A stretch of DNA of 64,000 bases from Kudoa neothunni (Eukaryota > Cnidaria). The notes under the pieces were generated by a model. It was not told the DNA's origin, did not search any database, and saw nothing but the letters and a program-made list of their open reading frames with translations. Positions 10,701-21,944 of this stretch are shown one piece after another. The position numbers and the translations under genes are program-made. The DNA is taken from positions 13,330,001-13,394,000 of the forward strand of contig OZ199838.1 of the NCBI GenBank assembly GCA_964304625.1, written 5' to 3'. Every line of letters starts with the position of its first letter. The stretch's first letter is position 1.

Positions 10701-13700
10701 TAAAGAAATTCAAACATTAAATTAGCATATGTTTAAGATTTCTCTCGAGTAAATGGAATTGTTAAAATGTAAATAAATTTTACCGTCTCGCACGACATCG
10801 TATAATTATAGGATAATCAATTGAAATCATAAATTGAAATAAAGGAGGATGGATTAATCAGCTTGCCGCGAAAATTAATGTCAGTAACATATATTTGACA
10901 ATTGTAATGTAACTCTGAAATCTAAAGCTATTGAAAATCATTTAAAGAGGGATTTTTAAAATAACATAAATTGGTTATTTATTAGAATAAGAGCGTTTTT
11001 ACGCAACTTTTAATTTAGCTTATATAAAGAAATGGTATGGATACAACATCAAATATTGTTTAAGCTTTATTTTTAAATGTTTTTCTTCTGAAATTGTGTT
11101 GAGAAAAAAAATAAAAATTATAAATTAATTAAATTACCAGAGGTTCCAGCAATTGAATCCAAATCCTTATCCATTTCTACTAGGCTAGGATCAGTTTTTA
11201 GTCTCGACGAGATTTCTTTATTGAAGTCATCATTAGACGACGGTAAAATTGGGGCTGAAGGAGCAGTTGTTTTATTGGATTCTACACATTAAAATTATTA
11301 TTAATACGGTGTAAAATATAAGTATATTTATTTAAAATAAAAAACGAATATATTCAAAAGATTAATTTAAATAAATATTTTTTATTAAAAGATTCTTAAT
11401 TGAATTATATAAAACGATTAAATGTCTCAAATAAGTTAATATTTAATGCTACAGTAGTAAAAAACCTACCCAAAACACTTTGTTTCAACACAGCATTCAA
11501 AATGGCATCCTCAAGTGAGTTTCTTGTGCGTCTATGACCTCCACCTCCGATGCTGGGAATGAGTAGTGAATTAGGACTGGTTTCCCGTTCACTTTTGCTT
11601 CTAGTATTGGTAGTTGCTGATTTGGGTTGAACACCTTTAGAAGGCATCAAATTGGATTCTTTTTGTTGCAAATTCTTCGAATCTAGTGGGATTGGACTGG
11701 CATGACTCTCATTATTTATAGTGGAATTCGGCAACGAAGGAACCAATTTTTCGGAAGAGCGTTTAGAAGCTGTTAACAAAATAATGATTAAAAATAAGAA
11801 TTATAAAGTGTCAACCTTCTTCAGTATTGGTTGAACTAGCCGCTAGTAATTTGGCTTTGTTTGCCGCTTGTTGTAGATGTTTTGTAGGAGGTCGTCCCTT
11901 TGGACGTTTTTGAATTACAACACCAGCGTTATCCTTTTGTGAATTGGTTTTGATAGATTCATCCGATGATACAGTTCTAACTAAATCCTTGGAGGAATCT
12001 TTCGATGCCGAGTTTGGTACATTATTTTCAGCTAGAGTATTTAAAGGATAATTAGAGAATGGCATCACATCAAACAGATTGCTACATTTTGGTGATTTGG
12101 ATGAGTGATGCAATTCTTCATGAGGTAATTCAACAAATTTAGCCTTGATCCACTCATCAAATCTAGAATTCCATCCTTTGTAATGCACATAATAGTCAAA
12201 AGAAGTGGCGGTGGGGCGAACTGTCACGACCTGGAAGAATGTGTATTTGAGATCAGCACAAATAGAATACCTTCGCGGGGTAGTAATCTAGTTTGTTGGA
12301 TTGGCTATATCTCACCATTACACACGTTCCAGCTTGTATAGGATGGATTTCCGAGTTACGATAACCTCTATCGCTGTTGGAGGTTTGTTTTTTCCTACCA
12401 GTACTCGCTAAAAGTATATCCATTAGAAAGTTGTTCAGTGGCACAGTTGGAATCAACTCAATAAAACCGGACTATGCTATTTCGACAACTCAACATACAT
12501 TTCTCTCATATATTTAATCACAAGTAATTAAGGTTAAACTTACATTTGATTCTTAATCAAAGTATAAATATCTTATATCGATTAAGAAAGGAATGATCAT
12601 AGGTCCTAAAATATATCCAATCTTAGACCAGAGCTTTAATCTACACATCAGGCTTTGAATATCCACGTATACATAGTTGAATCTCACATTAATTACAAAG
12701 GGCAGCTGATAAATTTGATAAAGATTATTTATTTCGAACCGAATTTAGCCCAAATAATTGAATAAAGTTGCCTCAAAGAACCTTTTAACATGATTTTATC
12801 ATTTGTGTATTTAAGATAAATTTTTTGAATAATTTATTTAAACGTTAATCATCCGCGAATACATCAGAATGAAAATGAGAAAAATAGTCTCAACCTAATG
12901 TTATAACTTATAAAGAACGTTTAAGAAATGAAATAAATCAAGAAAATTAGAAAAATTCAATACCAATTAGCTACGATAGATTCTCGCACCCCTGCCCTGG
13001 ATGGGAGGGGAAGTCCTGTCTTAAATTCAGTTTAAAATTGAATACCTTATATAAAATCTCTCACTTAAAATTTATATGCAACGAACGCAAATTCTTCTAA
13101 TAATCTTCTCTAGTCAAATATACATAGAAGGGATTAAATTTCAGAGTCGAAAGACATCTCCTTATGCTTATAATAATAAGTGTACGAATAATTTAGAATA
13201 AAATAATCTATAAGTTACAACCTATTACCGAACGGTAGCACTTGTATTTATTAAACAAATCTCAACCATTGAAATTTTCTACAAAATCAAAGAATGAAAC
13301 TATGATACAATTGGATAATGAAAATTAAGTCTCATTAGACATTGCATACAGTAAGTAACCAATTTCACGCATTTCTTAAAAACTTATTTAGAGAGAAAAT
13401 TGATCGGTCGTAGTTTATAAAATATGTTTTTTATATTTCAATCAAAATTTTTACAAAAATTATTGTAAAAATTTCTAAAAAGTGTAACTAAAAATCACGC
13501 GACTGACCAATTTCAAGCATCTTTTTCCGATATTTTTGGCTTATGATTTAGCAAAATCAATATTTAACGCCAAAAAACTCCTAAAATTATAAATATTGCG
13601 GAAAAGCACAATATTATTAAATATCACGGGATCCTCCCATCTAACGATGTAAAAGCTGCCATTATATCACATATTGAAATATCTACTATCTCAACTCTGA

Positions 13701-16563
13701 CTGACATCCTAAAGTTGAAAAATCAAATAATCAAAACCTATAAGTGTTTTTAAGAATCTAAAAATAGAAAATATTTTCATGCTGGACAATTTCATTCTTT
13801 CAATAAAAATGTACGTGTTAACACGAAAAGATATTGTAATAAGCGCCGCCACTATAACTATCAAGAGAAATTAATAGTTGAAGAAAAAGGTTCACCGCCT
13901 TTAAACGCAATTCTGAAATGGTTTCGTTGTTTTGAAAAAGGTCCAACATTTTAAAATAAAACTTTATTAGTTAATCTGTTGACGCTACGCCTGAAACAAC
14001 TTCAGAATGGATCAATCAAATCATAACACTTTGCAAAGGATACTCTGAACATTGTATTTACAATGTAGACAAAACTGTTTTATTCCACCAGCAGCACCAA
14101 GGTGGGTATTCATAGTTTTCTAAAAAATAGTTTTTTGCTGATATCACGTTTCTTGGGTTAAAATTCTTTTAAAAATGAATATATAACTAACTGATCTTTT
14201 TAAGAGCAACTTAATCATTATTAAAGATCAATTTTTTCTGGAATAATTACGCACACGGGTAAGTGAAATTAGACGTCATCAGTTTGGTGCACTTTTTTCC
14301 CTGGCCCCGAGGGGATTGCGTGAAATTAATTTCTAGCTGTACAAATAATACCCAATGGAATAATTCTTCCAATTAAAGATATTAAAGAATCCTAAAGGTT
14401 TTCACAAACGTCATTACCGAAATATTATGGAAAAGTCAAAAATACTACAAAATTGGTTAGGATAAATCTGATCTCATTTCAATTATAAATCAGTTTTATG
14501 GCGTACTGTTATTCAAAGGTTATTGTGTAATTAGTTTAGCGATATTTACAAAAAGTTAAACTGTTATTCTCCTGTTAAATTTAAGCAACTTACAATAAGA
14601 CGAATCACTTCTGCTATCCTCATCATCATTTCTCTCAGAACGATACTCATCTAATAGTTAACAATATTAACAAATAATTAAAAGGAAGGTGAATTTGTTA
14701 CCACCATTAGATCTATCAAGCAGCTCATCGGATGAGTGTAAAGTGTGAGCTCGTTTAGCTTTACGAATAGGAGTAGTAGGAACAGATCGTTTTTTTGGAA
14801 ACCCTCTTTTTCTTGTACGTTTCAATGTTGTAAAACCAGTTTCCACAGGTTCGTTTTTGTAAAGCTTGGGGTATTTTTTCATCAATTCATCAGAGTCCAA
14901 TTTGTATGAGGTCAAGTTGATTAGAACATCAGTTTCTTGGTCGGATTTATTGTCGCTTTTGTTGAAAAATTCACCAACTTGTGACATGTACAAACAACAT
15001 TTTTTCGTGGATTTTGAATTATTATGAATTATATAAGGTTGTAGCCATCTATTGAAGAATCGTTTCAAACAACAAAATGTCGCAGGGACAGCATTTTGCA
15101 GCTTGAGAGTAAGCGCAACTTCTTTCCATCTTTTGGTTTCGCTCACCTACACAGTCACAAATTGATAACCATTTTCAGCGCCAACCACAAATAACATACA
15201 ACATCAGAGCCTCCCATCTTAGAAACACAACGAAGCAATTGATAAATATCAACATTATTGTCTTTGATTGAGGGATACTTGAGGAAAGGAAATCCTATAA
15301 TTATTACAATTATTAACAAAATTCCATCCAATCCAACATAAAATTCACAGAGACGGATCAAAATTACCAATTATTTTAGAGTGTAACTCGATATGCATTA
15401 TTTCAATCACATCACATAAATTGAGACTATCGTGTGGCTTAAGGAGAACGCTCTCACCGATAAGTCGGGCAACCATTTCATTAATCGGTTCATCACTTGC
15501 AGCCTCAGAACCAGATTCATTATCTTCGGACGCTTCAGATGATTGTGAATAATTTTGAGCTTTATTCATTTCCCCGTTTATATCTAACAATAAAACCGAT
15601 ATCACATGAGCAATCATTTAATCAATCAATTAATATTATTACTACTCGTACAACTATATCGTAGTTGCAAAATGCACCAATAAATATAAATTTAATCAAC
15701 TTTGCAAAACATACATTCAGTGAGTGGATTATCATTCCGTAGATTGGATTGGCTTTTGGTAGACGATGATGCACTTCTGGATCTTGCTGTGTTTGAATTT
15801 TTCGAATCATTAAAACTCATCTCGAGTGCATTCACAATAAGAGATGATTCGTTAGGATCCATAGAATCCAATGATGATAGCAACGAATTGAATGTGTTTC
15901 GTTTGCCTGGCAACGGCACCAAACTATCATCTCGGGACCGATTAAGGTTGTCTGAATGATGGTGGGCGGTTTCCTCGGTAACCTTAATGGTTTCCGATTG
16001 AAGATAACCAGTATCAACAGTGTTATCGGTTGGCAATTTCTTAACCAACAATTGACGTCTTTTAGCGTACCCATAATCACCATCGTAAAAATCCAATTTG
16101 TAGTTGGACACATCAATCACACTTTTGATTACACCCACCACTTTCTTACCATCAATAGCACAAATCACCTCATTTTCAACCTTAAATAATAATCCAACAT
16201 CAATATATAGCTACAATTTAATAAAATACATTTAGATCGCCTTCTATGTGTCGGCTGTCTACACTAACAACAGTGAAATCGCCATCTTTCACATAACCAA
16301 CCTATTAAACCAATCCACAATAAAATAATGAGAATAATCGTGACCAGTAAGAGTAATAAAACACAAATACTTTACACTTTAACTTTTTATCAACTGCTAC
16401 CACAGTTGCATCGTGAAAATTTCCTTTAAAACGAGCATTTACCAAACTTCCGACGGGTACTGTATCCGATAACGAATAGTTGGACACCTAAACTCATTTC
16501 AACACAATGAAAACCAAAATATGGAATCATTAAATATCGAATATTTTTGTAGGATACATTCAT
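7787..16563 (-). CDS. ARID4: ARID4-like chromatin protein (Tudor, ARID and chromo-barrel domains)
   Basis: ARID4A/B are nuclear adaptors that recruit the Sin3-HDAC and RB repressor complexes. Sixteen exons on the minus strand: 16558-16563, 16371-16487, 16230-16301, 15715-16180, 15368-15583, 15200-15294, 14702-15146, 14594-14650, 12271-12407, 11816-12230, 11470-11769, 11138-11281, 8595-8831, 8510-8563, 7997-8392, 7787-7938. They join in phase to 1102 aa (human ARID4A 1257). Order: N-terminal Tudor repeats (VGSLVNARFKGNFHDATVVA; VGVIKSVIDVSNYKLDFYDG); ARID helices (FLKYPSIKDNNVDIYQLLRC, GGSDV, then VSETKRWKEVALTLKLQNAV); a chromo-barrel (YYVHYKGWNSRFDEWIK) followed by KRPKGRPPTK; a low-complexity Ser/Lys region; and a C-terminal coiled coil (FLGEIQQSYQKVKQKLRKLE). 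The six-base first exon is inferred. Intron 8 (2186 nt) and intron 12 (2306 nt) are far longer than all others; intron 13 is only 31 nt. Confidence 0.93.
8832..11137 (-). other. ARID4 intron 12 (2.3 kb)
   Basis: Bounded by a GT donor after GTSG and an AG acceptor before the TQSDND exon, both in phase. It is very AT-rich. Short open stretches such as 10177-10440 (minus strand) show no family resemblance, and I saw no terminal repeats. It is about forty times the usual intron length here, so an old insertion is likely but unproven. Confidence 0.6.
13590..14105 (+). pseudogene. Pogo/Tigger-type transposase relic inside ARID4 intron 8
   Basis: On the strand opposite to ARID4, 13598-13745 reads AEKHNIIKYHGILPSNDVKA and ISTISTLTDILKLKNQIIK. 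This resembles the CENP-B type helix-turn-helix of pogo/Tigger transposases (the STIS...LK-N-K-I pattern). About 13979-14100 reads ETTSEWINQIITLCKGYSEH followed by CIYNVDKTVLF, the counterpart of the family's CKGYSP...NADETGLFF block around the first catalytic Asp. Stops and frame changes separate the pieces and the rest of the catalytic domain is missing. This explains why intron 8 (12408-14593) is so long. Confidence 0.7.
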
Positions 16564-18226
16564 AATTATTTAGACTCCTCCCAAATAAAGCCCGGACGGT
16601 GTAACACGAAAACTAGCGGAAATTAAACTCGTTCAAAGAGGCATATTTGTACTGAGTCGTTTAAAACATGAATAATGGCGTTATTCATTCTAAAATTCTG
16701 CCAACACAGCACAGACAAATTTTTCATAATGCGATTATGAATTACGATGAGTTGTAGTGATACGTCAGATTCTACTCATTTTTTTATTCGGGAGTCAATT
16801 GCGTAAAGCAAAACAATGTTCTCTGCCTTCAGAACATATTTTTTAAGCTAGTTTTTAAAAATATTAGCTACAAAATACATTGAGATTTTCGGCGCGGATT
16901 TTTGAGTTAGTTCGAAACAATAAGTGCTGAGACATTGAGCGGCGAGAGAGGCGCTTTATTCCACACAAAGATGAATAGTCAATAGCAGCGCTGCCAACCC
17001 GAATCGGACATCCAGACAAAGCAGAATTTTTTGTAAAAACGGAACTAATATTTAATTATATGTATAAATATTACGTTAATTTATAATTAACTCAGAAACC
17101 TCAAATCCATGACATCAATTGATCGATGTGTTGGAAAAATTCCTCATTAGAACAAGATTATCTAATGTAGAGCACAACATTCTATTTCTTCTGATGTGTT
17201 CGATAATTCCAAAAGAGAAGATGCTCTTTCCGGAGAAGCGTTAATCAGAGCTAGAGGAAGTAAAGATGTGCTGTATTTTTCGATAGAACTGAAATTTATT
17301 TGCCGATAAACAATAGGAAAAAATGCAGTTGTTAATAATCTAATCAAACAAACTTTGTTTTTGAGCCTGTTCAATTCCTTTAATTTCAAACAATACTATT
17401 ACAGTCTATTGTTCGACTTTTGAATCTCACGTAACAACTACACCTAGATCGGGTTTTATTTGTATGTGACACCATTCATTCATTAAAATTAAGAAAATTT
17501 AGTCAAATAGATAATATTTAGTTAAATTTTAATTTGTTTAGATAATACCTAAAATTAGGACTTTTTGACAATTGATAACAAACACTTGTAATGATAACTT
17601 AGCATTGGATATCATCAACATCAGAGTCCTTTTTTAAATTCAAGCATTCAGAATTCAAACACAAAAATCTCCTCGTAATAATTCCAAAATGGTTCATGGT
17701 AATGATAAAACTGTATATTGTCGCCAATAATGGTAAAAAATCAAAAATGTTGGTCTTAACAGGAATATAAAATTTAAAAATATGTTCATTTTGATAAATT
17801 TTTGGCATGTTTTTCTAAACTCAATTTTTGTATTACGTGGGCTTTAAGATTCATTAATATTTCTAATTGTATCTTGCGTTTGTTGAACTTCTATTGCAGA
17901 CATTTTAATTCGAAATAAAGCATTGTTCCAAATATAGAATGTTCTACTCGAAGATTTCTCGTAATGAAATCAGCAACGATTAAATTCCATTTTTTGTGAA
18001 ATTGCAAAAGCTCCGTATCATTGAAACCTTTTTTTTTGCGATTATTCAGTCTTTCGAAGAACAAGAGTAAAAATTGGGCAAAATAGGACAAACAAAAATC
18101 GGGCATGTTTGGCAACACTGGTCGATGGATTAGGGGATTAGTTTTTACAATATGTAATTAAAAAGCTGACTATCTAAAATAAACTTGCACTTTGCTCAGT
18201 TTAATGTGCTTATGATATAGTTAGAG
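16564..18226. other. Spacer between ARID4 and the transposon cluster; unassigned open stretches
   Basis: ARID4's promoter should lie just above 16563. Minus-strand open stretches at 17162-17389, 17599-17808 and 17891-18118 are longer than chance in such AT-rich DNA would often give. The last, containing KKWNLIVADFITRNLRVEHS, continues in another frame with SAIEVQQTQDTIRNINES, so this may be a decayed gene or transposon. I do not recognise any family. Confidence 0.35.
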
Positions 18227-18803
18227 TGGGGGTTCTCAACAATTTTTCAAATTTACCCCCTTAACTTGGAAGTCATATTCATATTGACTTTAAGGTTTTA
18301 TTCCAGTTTAACTATGGCGGAGGCTATTTGAAGGACAAATTCTGGTTATAAAAGAAAGGTATGCACGTTTTCATAATAACAATTTTTACTCCTACCAACT
18401 CTTACTCACAAGCTGTCTACAGATTTTATCTTTTAGATTTGGCTAAATTAAATTATTTATATCCCAATCCATCGCTCTTAAAGTCAGTCAATTAAAAATA
18501 GTCAAAACTAGTGACACCTAAATATTTTTAACCATGCAAATAGCCACTTTAAGTGTCTTAGTTAAATCACCAAAAGATAAACGAGCCATATAAAAAAGAC
18601 ACCGATTATGGTTTTATAAATAGTTGTTAAATATTCATTCCTGAAAATATTTTAAGCAGTTCTTCAAACTTCTAATTGAGTATAATAGCCCTGAATAGTA
18701 TAATTCCTCAGATATCCTTAAGTACGTCACAAAATCATTTAAGCAAAAATTTCCCCTATCAAATTTTGACGTCACTTAATTTGACTCCGGCTGAGAACCC
18801 CTG
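18227..18803. mobile_element. hAT-type MITE, copy 1
   Basis: 577 bp with short inverted ends: GGGGTTCTCAAC at the left and the complementary GAGAACCCCTG at the right, the usual CAGGGGTTCTCAA end of animal hAT elements. The flanking octamers AGTTAGAG and AATTAGAG agree at 7 of 8 positions, consistent with an 8-bp target duplication of the nnnTAnnn type. No coding capacity seen. A second copy is at 30605-30975. Confidence 0.75.
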
Positions 18804-18835
18804 AATTAGAGCATTTCTTAAAAATCGACTCTTAA

Positions 18836-19012
18836 TCCTCTGAATACGGTCCTACTTTGTTTGTCAGAAAATCGCACTATCCGAATTATTTTTTAATTTA
18901 TTTAAAATTGATGCTTATTGTAAATAAAAAAACCTGTTTAACCAAAATTTCAGTATCCGAACGGTAAATGCCAGGTCCCCAAATTTTCGAATAATCCAAA
19001 TCCGGCTGTAAC
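18836..19012. repeat. Degraded right-hand part of a pogo-type MITE
   Basis: Contains AAAATCGCACTATCCGAATT near 18870 and ends in AAATTTTCGAATAATCC...CGGCTGTA. These match, with substitutions, the inner and outer ends of the better preserved pogo-type element at 37703-38345. Confidence 0.5.
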
Positions 19013-19199
19013 GATATAGATTTTTTTCTCAACTTTAAAACGATCTTATATCGTACTTGACTTAAGTTGGGACTTTTTCAATTAAGATTTTCAAACTTTT
19101 ACAACTTTAATTAGGAATTTATTATATATATATATATATATACATATGCGTCCGAATGAAATCAAGAAAGAAACAATCTACCATTATTAAATTTATATA

Positions 19200-20611
19200 T
19201 AGGGTTTCATTTATACTCGGCACTTTTGCATTCAATCTCAGCAGTTTTGCACTTAATCTCAGCACCTCAACAGTAGTATTCAAATTTTTTAATATCTCGC
19301 GTTAGTTGAAAAAAGTTTTTTTTGTTCAATTATTTTTATATTATTAAGAGATTGAATTCACTAGATGAACCCTAATAACAGAGATCATATCGTTGAATCT
19401 GAGAGCTCCATATCCGATGATATCGAAATTTCTAATATACCAACACACAAAGAAAAAAGAAAGCTGCGAAAAACTATTTCTTCCGACTTAATAGAACAAA
19501 TGTTTAATTTCTGTTTAAGTGGAAGGAGTAATACTTACATTGTTTCCGAAATGCATCTACCAAGATCCACTGTGTAGGGCATATTATCAAAGTTTCGCGA
19601 AACCGGAACACTAGATGCAAAATCTAGAGGCGGAAAAAGACCTTCACTCCTCTCTCCTGATCAGAAGGAAAATATTATCAGGTGGGTGGACGACAACTCT
19701 CAAATTATGTTGAAAGAACTTAAACAAAAAGTTAATGACGAGTTTGGAATAACAGTGTCCCTAAGCACGATAGACAGAGTTATCGGCAAATTTCATTACA
19801 CTTTAAAATCCCTCGTAAGGGTCCCCGAGAGAAAAAATTGTGAGACGACGCTTCAAAAGAGAATTGAATATGCTGAGATGTTCAGAGACTTAGAAACCAA
19901 TGTACCACATGAAAGTATTGTATTTCTCGACGAAGTCGGATTTTCAGTGGTCACAAAACCTAAAAGAGGTCGCTCTTTGAGAGGAACTTCCGCATACTGT
20001 TTTGTTTCTGCTTCTTTCTGCAGAAACATATCTGTAGTTGCTGCAATCAACAAAAAAGGCATCATATATAGTAAGAAACACGCGCGAGCGTTTTCAGGTG
20101 AGGATTTTAAAATTTGTCCACAGGAACTAACATCCAACTGTGTATCAAGTGGTATTGATAATCCTGTTTTCGTTATGGACAATGCGAAAATACATCATTA
20201 TAAGGGACTAAAAGAATTAAACCTTCAACAAAAATTCACGATAAGATATTTACCTCCGTATAGTCCATTTCTGAATCCAATAGAGAATGTATTCTCTGTT
20301 TGGAAAAATCTAGTTATCCGCAGACAATGTCAAAATGAAAACGAGTTGAAGAATGCGATAAATAAGTGTTTCCAAGAAATCACATCCCAACATTGTCACG
20401 GTTTCTATCGCAAAATGTTGGGTTACGTCACCAGGTCTTCTAGAGGCGAAATTATTCTAGAATAATAATTTTATTGAGGTTATTGGAATAAATATAATGC
20501 ATATTTTTTTCTCCGGTTCATGATTTCTATGCATTCACACAAATTTAAAGACTAAACGCGAATACGCTTAATTTAAATTGCAAAAATGCCGAGTATAAAT
20601 GAGAAACCCTA
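19200..20611 (+). mobile_element. IS630/Tc1-mariner element with intact terminal inverted repeats
   Basis: 1412 bp. The left end reads TAGGGTTTCATTTATACTCG and continues GCACTTTTGCA; the right end is its complement with a two-base insertion (TAGGGTTTCTCATTTATACT...). A TA lies on each side (19198-19199 and 20612-20613), the target duplication expected for this superfamily. It carries one transposase gene. The right end is 12 bp from the SBDS stop codon, so it lies in the 3' flank of that convergently oriented gene. Confidence 0.9.
19365..20465 (+). pseudogene. IS630/Tc1-type DDE transposase with one in-frame stop
   Basis: The reading begins MNPNNRDHIVESESSIS and runs through a helix-turn-helix (LIEQMFNFCLSGRSNTYIVS, HLPRSTV). 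It is cut by a single TAG at 19575-19577, then continues in the same frame for another 296 codons to TAA at 20463-20465. The second half has the catalytic triad: FLDEVGF, FVMDNAKIHH and PPYSPFLNPIENVFSVWK. There are 34 residues between the second Asp and the Glu (DD34E). One substitution is all that disrupts it, so the insertion looks young compared with the piggyBac and MULE relics. The stop could also be an assembly error or sit in an unrecognised tiny intron, but no good GT-AG pair flanks it. Confidence 0.9.
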
Positions 20612-20623
20612 TAATAACAATAA

Positions 20624-21608
20624 CTACAAAATATCGCTTTCTTGGAGGGCGATAATGTCAAAAGTAAAAACGGTGTTGAATTGGTGTCTCATTTCTTCAA
20701 GTTGTGTATTAATTGATTTTAGTTGTCCAGGTTCTAAAGTGAATATCTATAATTGATTGAGATTAATGTTTTGTTCGCAAAATTGATTCAATCTTATACA
20801 AATGCAGTTTTGTTGAGAGAGCCGTCTTCAATTTTATCAACTAATTCAACTTTTTGGTTATTATCTGTGGTTGAATTAAGAAAACCATCCATTTGTAGAG
20901 CGAATTCGCTATCGCAAACGATTTTGGCTTTAATTCTACTCCGAACCAACGGCATATTTTTTTCCAGCAATTTAATTACCTCTAATGCCTTTATTCATTC
21001 ATAAATAAATAAAGATTCTATCCTATCAGCAATAACCTGTTGTTTCACATTCCTGTTGATATTTATGGAGAATCCTGAATCTCTCATAGCTTTCTCGATA
21101 ATAGATTGTGGATAGGGTTTTTTTGATACAGGATTGATTGTTTTAGTAGACACCACATGTGCTATATCGAGAAATTGGTTGTTGATCAATTCTTTGCGTT
21201 CTTTTTCTGACAAATTATATTCACCCTTTTGAAGTATCTATTCGATTTTATTCCAGATTATTCAACTAAGAAATATACCTCTTTACACACTTCCAGCATA
21301 TCATCGGTATTGAAACAGGCCTTGATATCTTCACTTTTGGCGATCGTACCTTTGATTGCATTTGAAAATACTTGAACCGTCTGAAGAACTTCATTGATAT
21401 CTTTTTCACTAAAAACACAGGAAACAACAATTTTGAATTAGTATTTGGGTGGAAAATAAAATTAAGTTATAAAATACTGCCCGTTCCTCCAAGAGGAAAC
21501 TTTATTCATGTAACATGCGACCTCAAATCTTTTGCCGCATTTTTTAAAACGAACAACCGACACATTAGTGTATCGAATTTGATTGGTGGGGGTGAAAAGA
21601 TTGACCAT
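20624..21608 (-). CDS. SBDS: Ribosome maturation factor SBDS
   Basis: SBDS works with the GTPase EFL1 to release eIF6 from late 60S subunits in the cytoplasm. Five exons on the minus strand: 21478-21608, 21279-21408, 21037-21237, 20800-20988, 20624-20746, giving 257 aa (human 250). The N-terminal FYSH domain starts [20 protein letters not shown] and [20 protein letters not shown]. The middle domain contains [20 protein letters not shown] and [15 protein letters not shown], then [20 protein letters not shown]. The C-terminal domain ends [18 protein letters not shown]...[11 protein letters not shown]. Introns are 41-69 nt, all GT-AG and in phase. It lies 3' of MOCS3 on the same strand. A Tc1-type transposon ends 12 bp beyond the stop codon, so polyadenylation signals may lie within or next to the element. 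Confidence 0.96.
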
Positions 21609-21744
21609 GTTTTTCTAACATACGCATGCGTGAAATATTTTTACTCTTATTGGATTATTATTAGTCTGATCTGCAACATTGTGAATAATTGAAAAAAGCG
21701 AGTGACCATTTGTATGGTAAATAAAATTCAGGTGACAATAGGTT

Positions 21745-21944
21745 NNNNNNNNNNNNNNNNNNNNNNNNNNNNNNNNNNNNNNNNNNNNNNNNNNNNNNNN
21801 NNNNNNNNNNNNNNNNNNNNNNNNNNNNNNNNNNNNNNNNNNNNNNNNNNNNNNNNNNNNNNNNNNNNNNNNNNNNNNNNNNNNNNNNNNNNNNNNNNNN
21901 NNNNNNNNNNNNNNNNNNNNNNNNNNNNNNNNNNNNNNNNNNNN
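21745..21944. other. Assembly gap of exactly 200 N
   Basis: A round-number gap, so its true size is unknown. It removes most of the rhodanese domain of MOCS3 and perhaps that gene's stop codon. The 136 bp between it and SBDS contain no exon I could place with confidence. Confidence 0.99.

Noticed and set aside
20753-21004. Plus-strand open reading next to the Tc1 element as a possible accessory gene
   Set aside because: It mirrors SBDS exon 4 and its introns on the minus strand.
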